A stretch of DNA of 18,815 bases from Fibrobacter sp. UBA4373 (lineage in GTDB: Bacteria; Fibrobacterota; Fibrobacteria; Fibrobacterales; Fibrobacteraceae): NCBI GenBank assembly GCA_002390045.1, contig DGSB01000009.1, positions 360 to 19,174 of the forward strand, given 5' to 3'. The first letter of the stretch is position 1, and each line of letters begins with the position of its first letter. A model generated the notes under the pieces. It made no database searches. It worked only from the letters and a program-made list of their open reading frames with translations, and was not told where the DNA came from. Of this stretch, positions 14,494 through 18,815 are shown one piece after another. The position numbers and the translations under genes are program-made.

Positions 14494-16410
14494 TTATTTT
14501 TTCATCCACGGGAAGATCTTGTTCATCATCGAATGGAAAGTGTCCTTCTTTTCGAGAATCTTCGGGATGTCCATCGCCTGAGTTTCCGAAATGGTTTCAG
14601 CAATCACTTCGGTTGTTTCTTCAGCGACCTTTGCGTTTGCATTTTCAGGCACCCACGGTTGCTGCACGTTACGTTCCCAATCCACGCTCGGAGTTGTCGG
14701 AGCTGCGGCAACAATCGGAAGTCCAAGGATTTCACGGGCACGGTTCAGAGCGGCGTCAATATTTGCGAGCACATTCTGTTCGCCGATATCCTTCAAAAGA
14801 CCGGACTTGGAAAGAGCGACAATCGGCTGGGAATGCACGCCCGAAAGCAAAAGCTGGGTTCCTTGAGTGCGGCATTTGGCCAGCAGGCCTTCGATCATCT
14901 GGATGCCAGCGGCATCGATCGACGGAACCTGACGCATGCGAAGGATCAGAATCTTCGGGTGCGAACTGGTCATATCCAAAGCGGTCTTGAACTTTTCAAC
15001 AGCCCCAAAGAAGAGCGATCCCATGATTTCGAACACGGCAACGCCCTGCGGAACCTGACGGCTCGCAATGTTATTCGGATCGGCCAGTTCTTCATCGGTT
15101 TCCTGAAGCTGCTGGGTCACACATTCCACTTCCGCCACGTCCGACATACGGCGAATAAAGAGGATAGCCGCAAGCAGCACGCCGACTTCGATCGCAATCG
15201 TCAAATCCATGACCACGGTCAGCACGAACGTTACCAAAAGAACGGTCACATCGCTCTTCGGAGCTCCCTTCACGAGCTTGATGAAGTTCTTGTAACCGCA
15301 CATATTGAACGCCACCTGGAAAAGCACGGCTGCGAGAGCCGCCATCGGAATCATTTCCGCGTACTTACCGAAAATCAGCATAATCAGCAAGAGGATTACT
15401 GCATGCACGAGGCCAGAAATCGGGCTCACGGCACCATTTTTGATGTTCGTCGCCGTACGGGCAATTGCACCTGTCGCCGGAATACCGCCAAAGATCGGGG
15501 AAAGCACGTTGGCAATACCCTGGCCAACCAATTCCGTATTCGAACGGTGACGCGTACCCGTCATACCGTCCGCAACGACTGCAGAAAGAAGGGATTCAAT
15601 CGCACCGAGAATCGCGATCGTGAGCGCCGGCTGGAACACCTGACGCATCATATCCAAACTGATGTTCGGCAAATGCGGAACCGGGAAACCGGTCGGAATG
15701 GAATTCTTGGAGCCGATGGTCATCACCCCATGAGCTTCGTCCCAGCCGAGAATTTTCACAACCAAAGTGGCGACAATAATCGCAATCAGGGAGCCCGGAA
15801 TCTTGGTCGTAATTTTAGGCCATACGATGCAGATCGCAAGCGCAATGGCACCGATCAAAACCGAGAAGAGATTGACCGTCGTCAACGATTTGGCATAAAG
15901 GGCGATTTTCCCTACGGCATCTGCCGGTTCCGAAACCCCGGCACCGAACTGCAAACCCAAAAAATTCGGAACCTGACCCAACGCGATGATAATCGCGATA
16001 CCCGCCGTAAACCCGACAGTCACCGGGAAAGGAATAAATTTGATGACACCACCAAGCTTTGCCACGCCAAAAATCACAAGCATCACGCCCGCCATGAGCG
16101 TCGCCGTCGCTAGCCCGTCGTAGCCGTACTTCGCCACGATGCCGTAAACAATCACAATGAAAGCGCCCGTCGGACCGCCGATCTGGAAGCGGCTACCGCC
16201 AAAGAACGAAATCGCAAAGCCTGCGATAATCGCCGTGTAAAGGCCCTTTTCAGGTCCCACACCCGAAGCAATCGCAAAGGCGATCGCCAGAGGAAGCGCA
16301 AGAATGCCGACAATCAAGCCGGACATCAAATCCTGGGTAAAATTTTGCTTGGAGTAACCCTTGCGGAGTTGCTTAAAAAGTTCTGGGGTATAATGGGGCA
16401 GCTTTGGCAT
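14494..16410 (-). CDS. SulP family anion transporter with STAS domain
   Basis: This 638-aa inner-membrane protein has the SLC26/SulP core: QDLMSGLIVGILALPLAIAFAIASGVGPEKGLYTAI near the start, FGGSRFQIGGPTGAF, then repeated helices up to the conserved DLTIAIEVGVLLAAILFIRRM. A STAS domain follows (about 455-560: GVAVFEIMGSLFFGAVEKF, LRMRQVPSIDAAGIQMIE). Members carry sulfate, bicarbonate or dicarboxylates across the membrane; the substrate cannot be decided here. The STAS loop has DAAG in place of the D(S/T)(S/T)G of phosphorylatable STAS proteins. A C-terminal tail of about 75 residues, rich in Glu, Thr and Ala and ending in basic MNKIFPWMKK, extends beyond the STAS domain. No Shine-Dalgarno stands out before the ATG. 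Confidence 0.92.
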   Translation of the reverse strand: MPKLPHYTPELFKQLRKGYSKQNFTQDLMSGLIVGILALPLAIAFAIASGVGPEKGLYTAIIAGFAISFFGGSRFQIGGPTGAFIVIVYGIVAKYGYDGLATATLMAGVMLVIFGVAKLGGVIKFIPFPVTVGFTAGIAIIIALGQVPNFLGLQFGAGVSEPADAVGKIALYAKSLTTVNLFSVLIGAIALAICIVWPKITTKIPGSLIAIIVATLVVKILGWDEAHGVMTIGSKNSIPTGFPVPHLPNISLDMMRQVFQPALTIAILGAIESLLSAVVADGMTGTRHRSNTELVGQGIANVLSPIFGGIPATGAIARTATNIKNGAVSPISGLVHAVILLLIMLIFGKYAEMIPMAALAAVLFQVAFNMCGYKNFIKLVKGAPKSDVTVLLVTFVLTVVMDLTIAIEVGVLLAAILFIRRMSDVAEVECVTQQLQETDEELADPNNIASRQVPQGVAVFEIMGSLFFGAVEKFKTALDMTSSHPKILILRMRQVPSIDAAGIQMIEGLLAKCRTQGTQLLLSGVHSQPIVALSKSGLLKDIGEQNVLANIDAALNRAREILGLPIVAAAPTTPSVDWERNVQQPWVPENANAKVAEETTEVIAETISETQAMDIPKILEKKDTFHSMMNKIFPWMKK

Positions 16411-16445
16411 GATGCGCCAAAATTAGAAAATGGGAATTTTGTTTT

Positions 16446-16468
16446 AAAGAGTTTACAAGCTCTTTTTT
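16446..16468. other. Hairpin between the HAD phosphatase and SulP genes
   Basis: AAAGAG (16446-16451) pairs with CTCTTT (16460-16465) around an 8-nt loop, followed by more T on the plus strand. The genes on both sides run on the minus strand, where only the three stem T follow, so it is at best a weak terminator for the HAD gene. Confidence 0.35.
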
Positions 16469-16478
16469 TACATCCGGA

Positions 16479-17261
16479 TTAAACCAAGAACTTGTTGAAG
16501 TCAATATCCGACACCTGCTCCGCAATGATGTCCGGCTGGCGGGCTAGTCTCTGGATATCGCGGTACTTGGTTTCACCGCAAAGCACAAGCGCAAAATGGC
16601 AGCCCGCACGTTGAGCGAGTTCAAAGTCCGTATACAGACGGTCCCCCACAAAAAGGATCTGATCCGGCGACAGATGATCCGTAATCGGCGAAAGCATTTC
16701 CGGATTCGGTTTTCCAAAAATGCGAGACGGTTCGCGGCCAGTCGCCGCCTTGAACATCGCCATAAAGCTTCCAATGTCTGGAACAGGGCCGAGTTCATCG
16801 GGGCAAACGAAGTCCGCATGCGTCACCCAAAAATCGGAGCCGCGTTCCAGCCGCCAAGAAACTTCGCAAAGTTCCCTATAATTAAAAGAAGAATGGTAAG
16901 CGACAAGCACAAGTTCCGTTTTATCCATCGGGGCATGCAGATTTAGGCTCGGATCTTCGGCGGCAAACCATTCCACCACTTCCGGATTTGCAAAAAGGTA
17001 AATGTTCTTGATTCCCTTTTTGTGAATTTCCGAAAGGGCAAAAGTCATGGCCGAAAGGATGCGGTCTTTGGACTGGATCGGCAGGCCCATGCGCAAAAGG
17101 CGGTTCGTGTAGAACACGAGCGATTTACTCGTATTGTTCGACATATAATAGACCGGGACTTTTTCTGCGACCTTCTGGACCGTTTCCACAGCCTTGGGGT
17201 AAGGTTTGCCCGAAAGGTAAAGAGTTCCGTCTAAATCGAATGCGACAGCCTTAATTTGCAT
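16479..17261 (-). CDS. HAD-IIA (NagD/phosphoglycolate phosphatase-like) hydrolase
   Basis: This 260-aa cytosolic enzyme has all four HAD motifs: the nucleophile AFDLDGTLY (D9, D11), MSNNTSKS (41-47), GKPNPE with lysine near residue 184, and GDRLYTDFELAQ with aspartate at 207 and the TD pair after it. The C2 cap of the NagD type fills the middle. The family removes phosphate from small metabolites such as phosphoglycolate, nucleoside monophosphates or nitrophenyl phosphate in vitro; the natural substrate is not predictable. It is divergent from rsmE with only 32 nt between starts, so the two promoters must overlap each other or the coding regions. Confidence 0.9.
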   Translation of the reverse strand: MQIKAVAFDLDGTLYLSGKPYPKAVETVQKVAEKVPVYYMSNNTSKSLVFYTNRLLRMGLPIQSKDRILSAMTFALSEIHKKGIKNIYLFANPEVVEWFAAEDPSLNLHAPMDKTELVLVAYHSSFNYRELCEVSWRLERGSDFWVTHADFVCPDELGPVPDIGSFMAMFKAATGREPSRIFGKPNPEMLSPITDHLSPDQILFVGDRLYTDFELAQRAGCHFALVLCGETKYRDIQRLARQPDIIAEQVSDIDFNKFLV

Positions 17262-17293
17262 AGTAAGCCGAATTTAGAATTTATTTTTGGACC

Positions 17294-17995
17294 ATGAAAT
17301 CACCAGACACCCGTTTTTACGTTCCCGAGCTTTCCACAGGTACCATTCCCCTTTCCGACGAAGAAAGCGCTCATGCCGTTCGCGTTTGCCGCGCCCGTCC
17401 AGGAGACGTCCTAAACCTGACCGACGGGAAAGGACACTTTGCCCAAGGAACCGTCGAAAAATCCGACGCAAGGGAATGCCTGGTAAAAGTAGAAGTGATA
17501 GAGACCTCGGATCGCGAAAAGCCCAAGCTGCATCTGGGACTCGCCTGCCTCAAGGATGATGCGAACGAAGAAGTCGCCCTGCACGTGAGCGAAATGGAAG
17601 TCGCAAGCATCACGCTTTTGCGGACAGAGCATTCCGAAGAGCCCAAGGATTCCAACTTGCAGAAAGTTATTCGCCGTTGCGAACTCAAAGCCCTTGTAAG
17701 CCTGAAGCAGTCGCTAAAGGCTTGGCTTACCGAAATCCGCGGCCCGATTCCGTTTGAAGAATGGTTAAAGTCTTATGACGGCGACATCATCCTTTGCGAT
17801 ATGGACGGCGAAGATTTCCTCGGTGAAATTTCAAAAGAGACAACCCTTCTCGTGGGGCCGGAAGGCGGATTTTCGAAAAAGGAAATCGAAATGGTCAAAG
17901 CATATTCCCGCGGAACAGTCAAACTTTTGAAGCTCGGCAAGACGCGTTTACGGGCGCGCACCGCCGCCATCGTGGGCATCGGGAAAATGGTTTAA
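17294..17995 (+). CDS. rsmE: 16S rRNA (uracil-1498-N3) methyltransferase RsmE
   Basis: This 233-aa SPOUT-class enzyme methylates U1498 of 16S rRNA using S-adenosylmethionine. An N-terminal PUA-like domain (residues 1-70, with SDEESAHAVRVCRARPGD) is followed by the knotted methyltransferase domain. LACLKDDANEEVALHVSEMEV matches the family's K...(E)...K.ELG region, and LLVGPEGGFSKKEIEM (from about residue 185) is the SAM-binding knot loop. The closing motif is LRARTAA, where most members have LR.ETA, so the usual glutamate is an arginine here. Length is normal. The last 4 nt overlap the convergent rnhB gene. Confidence 0.93.
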   Translation: MKSPDTRFYVPELSTGTIPLSDEESAHAVRVCRARPGDVLNLTDGKGHFAQGTVEKSDARECLVKVEVIETSDREKPKLHLGLACLKDDANEEVALHVSEMEVASITLLRTEHSEEPKDSNLQKVIRRCELKALVSLKQSLKAWLTEIRGPIPFEEWLKSYDGDIILCDMDGEDFLGEISKETTLLVGPEGGFSKKEIEMVKAYSRGTVKLLKLGKTRLRARTAAIVGIGKMV

Positions 17996-18711
17996 AACAG
18001 TTCCGTTTGCAGGCTTTTGGGATGGAAGCTTTTGCGATGTTCCGGAGTCATGCCAAGCTGACGAATGCCTTCGAGGTGCGCCTTGGTGCCGTAGCCCGCA
18101 TTCTTTTCAAAAGCATAGCCCGGATATTTTACCGCCAGATCATCCATGTAGCGGTCACGGTAGACCTTGGCAAGGATCGAAGCCGCGGAAATGCTCGCTA
18201 TGCGGCCATCGCCTTGAATGATTGCAATTTGATTTTCTGCAGGAACGCCGCGAATTTTCAGGTTTCCGTCGACAGCAATCAGAACCTTTGCATTCGGCGG
18301 AAGCTGCCCTTTGACTTCAATCGGGAGCTGCGGTTCTGAAGCGACAAGGCCCGAAAAGCCGAGAGCGGTCAGAGCGCGACGCATTGCTAAAAAGTCCGCT
18401 TCGAGAATATTGATTTCGTCGATTTCTTCGGCGCTCGCGCTTGCGATGGCGTAGCAAAGGCATTCCTCTTTGACGGTGTCGAACATGGCTTCGCGCTTTT
18501 TGCGGGTGAGCTTTTTCGAATCGTTTAAGGAAGAATCTCCCGTCGGATTTTTTAAGACCGCTGCACAAGCAACGACTGGCCCCGCCAAAGGTCCTCTACC
18601 GACTTCATCGATGCCGACAATGCAGACATTGGGATAATTTGTGCGAAGTGCGATTTCCCCTTCGATCGGGGTTGTCGTATTTTCCAAAAATTCCGGCAGC
18701 TTAAATTTCAT
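17992..18711 (-). CDS. rnhB: Ribonuclease HII
   Basis: This 239-aa enzyme cuts RNA in RNA/DNA hybrids and removes single ribonucleotides from DNA. The active-site signature GIDEVGRGPLAGPVVA holds D35 and E36. The other acidic residues are D148 in IAVDGN and D186 in ASILAKVYRDRYM. LNDSKKLTRKKRE and the tail YPGYAFEKNAGYGTKAHLEG with PEHRKSF are also family-typical. A short N-terminal extension of about 30 residues precedes the core. It is convergent with rsmE and overlaps it by 4 nt. The start at 18711 is the first ATG ahead of the core, with a GGAA 9 nt upstream. Confidence 0.95.
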   Translation of the reverse strand: MKFKLPEFLENTTTPIEGEIALRTNYPNVCIVGIDEVGRGPLAGPVVACAAVLKNPTGDSSLNDSKKLTRKKREAMFDTVKEECLCYAIASASAEEIDEINILEADFLAMRRALTALGFSGLVASEPQLPIEVKGQLPPNAKVLIAVDGNLKIRGVPAENQIAIIQGDGRIASISAASILAKVYRDRYMDDLAVKYPGYAFEKNAGYGTKAHLEGIRQLGMTPEHRKSFHPKSLQTELF

Positions 18712-18736
18712 GGTCTATTCCATAGATTGCTTCGTC

Positions 18737-18815
18737 TCCCCAAGGGGGATAACTCTACTCAGGCAATAAATTGCCTAGTATCGGCAAGGACATCACAGCG
18801 ACAGGGCGTAGTCGC
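18737..18815. repeat. Run of three hairpins at the right edge, possible dispersed repeat
   Basis: Three inverted repeats follow one another: TCCCC/GGGGA (18737-18749), TACT(C)AGGCAA/TTGCCTAGTA (18756-18780, ten pairs with one bulged C and a TAAA loop), and GCGAC/GTCGC (18798-18815, reaching the window end). The preceding GATTGCTTCGTCTCC resembles the start of intergenic repeat families seen in several phyla, but I cannot test copy number. On the minus strand one frame is open from 18814 to a TAG at 18755-18757 (ending MSLPILGNLLPE), so this could also be the 3' end of a gene lying beyond the edge. Confidence 0.45.

Noticed and set aside
14533..16113. Long plus-strand open frame of 526 codons
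   Set aside because: It lies wholly antisense to the SulP gene, and its translation is rich in Arg, His and Asn without any domain. It is a by-product of codon bias in the real gene.
16446..16468. Hairpin with T-run as terminator of the HAD phosphatase gene
   Set aside because: The long T-run lies on the plus strand, whereas the gene runs on the minus strand. I list it only as an unassigned hairpin.
18712..18815. tRNA or known riboswitch in the hairpin-rich edge
   Set aside because: The hairpins do not arrange into a cloverleaf, no CCA-proximal stem closes the region, and I recognise no riboswitch core.

Overview
The window reads as a compact chromosome segment of a Gram-negative bacterium, most likely a member of Fibrobacterota or a close relative. 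Three things point that way. Two secreted proteins have a signal peptide and end in a type IX-like C-terminal module. An M6 metalloprotease is joined to a DUF4859-like domain. Many genes have a weak Shine-Dalgarno sequence. This taxonomic call is inference; no rRNA or other marker gene is present. I found no tRNA, rRNA, CRISPR array, transposase or integrase.

Layout, left to right. (1) An electron transfer flavoprotein beta subunit on the minus strand; its usual alpha partner would lie off the left edge. (2) An AT-rich gap of about 470 bp with a tandem direct repeat, a probable decayed small gene and a hairpin followed by seven T. (3) A tight three-gene plus-strand cassette at 1369-2363: a DUF3791 protein, a DUF3990 protein with ADP-ribosyltransferase-like features, and a 69-aa protein. 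It looks like a mobile toxin-antitoxin or conflict module and is the best candidate for an under-described system here. (4) Signalling and membrane genes: a membrane SpoIIE-type phosphatase, a MATE exporter, a membrane GGDEF-EAL protein whose GGDEF motif is degenerate, and a DoxX-like protein. (5) A secretion and signalling block: a secreted M6 protease, a membrane diguanylate cyclase with an intact GGDEF, and a 778-aa secreted protein of unknown function. (6) A SulP/STAS anion transporter and housekeeping genes: a NagD-type HAD phosphatase, RsmE and ribonuclease HII. The right edge carries a run of hairpins that resembles a dispersed repeat.

How the genes fit together. Production (10125-11807) and probable degradation (5584-7536) of cyclic di-GMP are encoded a few kb apart, near two surface or secreted proteins. 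That fits an outer-surface or matrix lifestyle, but nothing in the sequence links them directly. Gene packing is tight: four convergent pairs meet with 6-nt or 1-nt gaps or with overlaps of 17 or 4 bp, leaving no room for dedicated terminators. Clear intrinsic terminators occur only after the 778-aa secreted protein gene and after the SulP gene.
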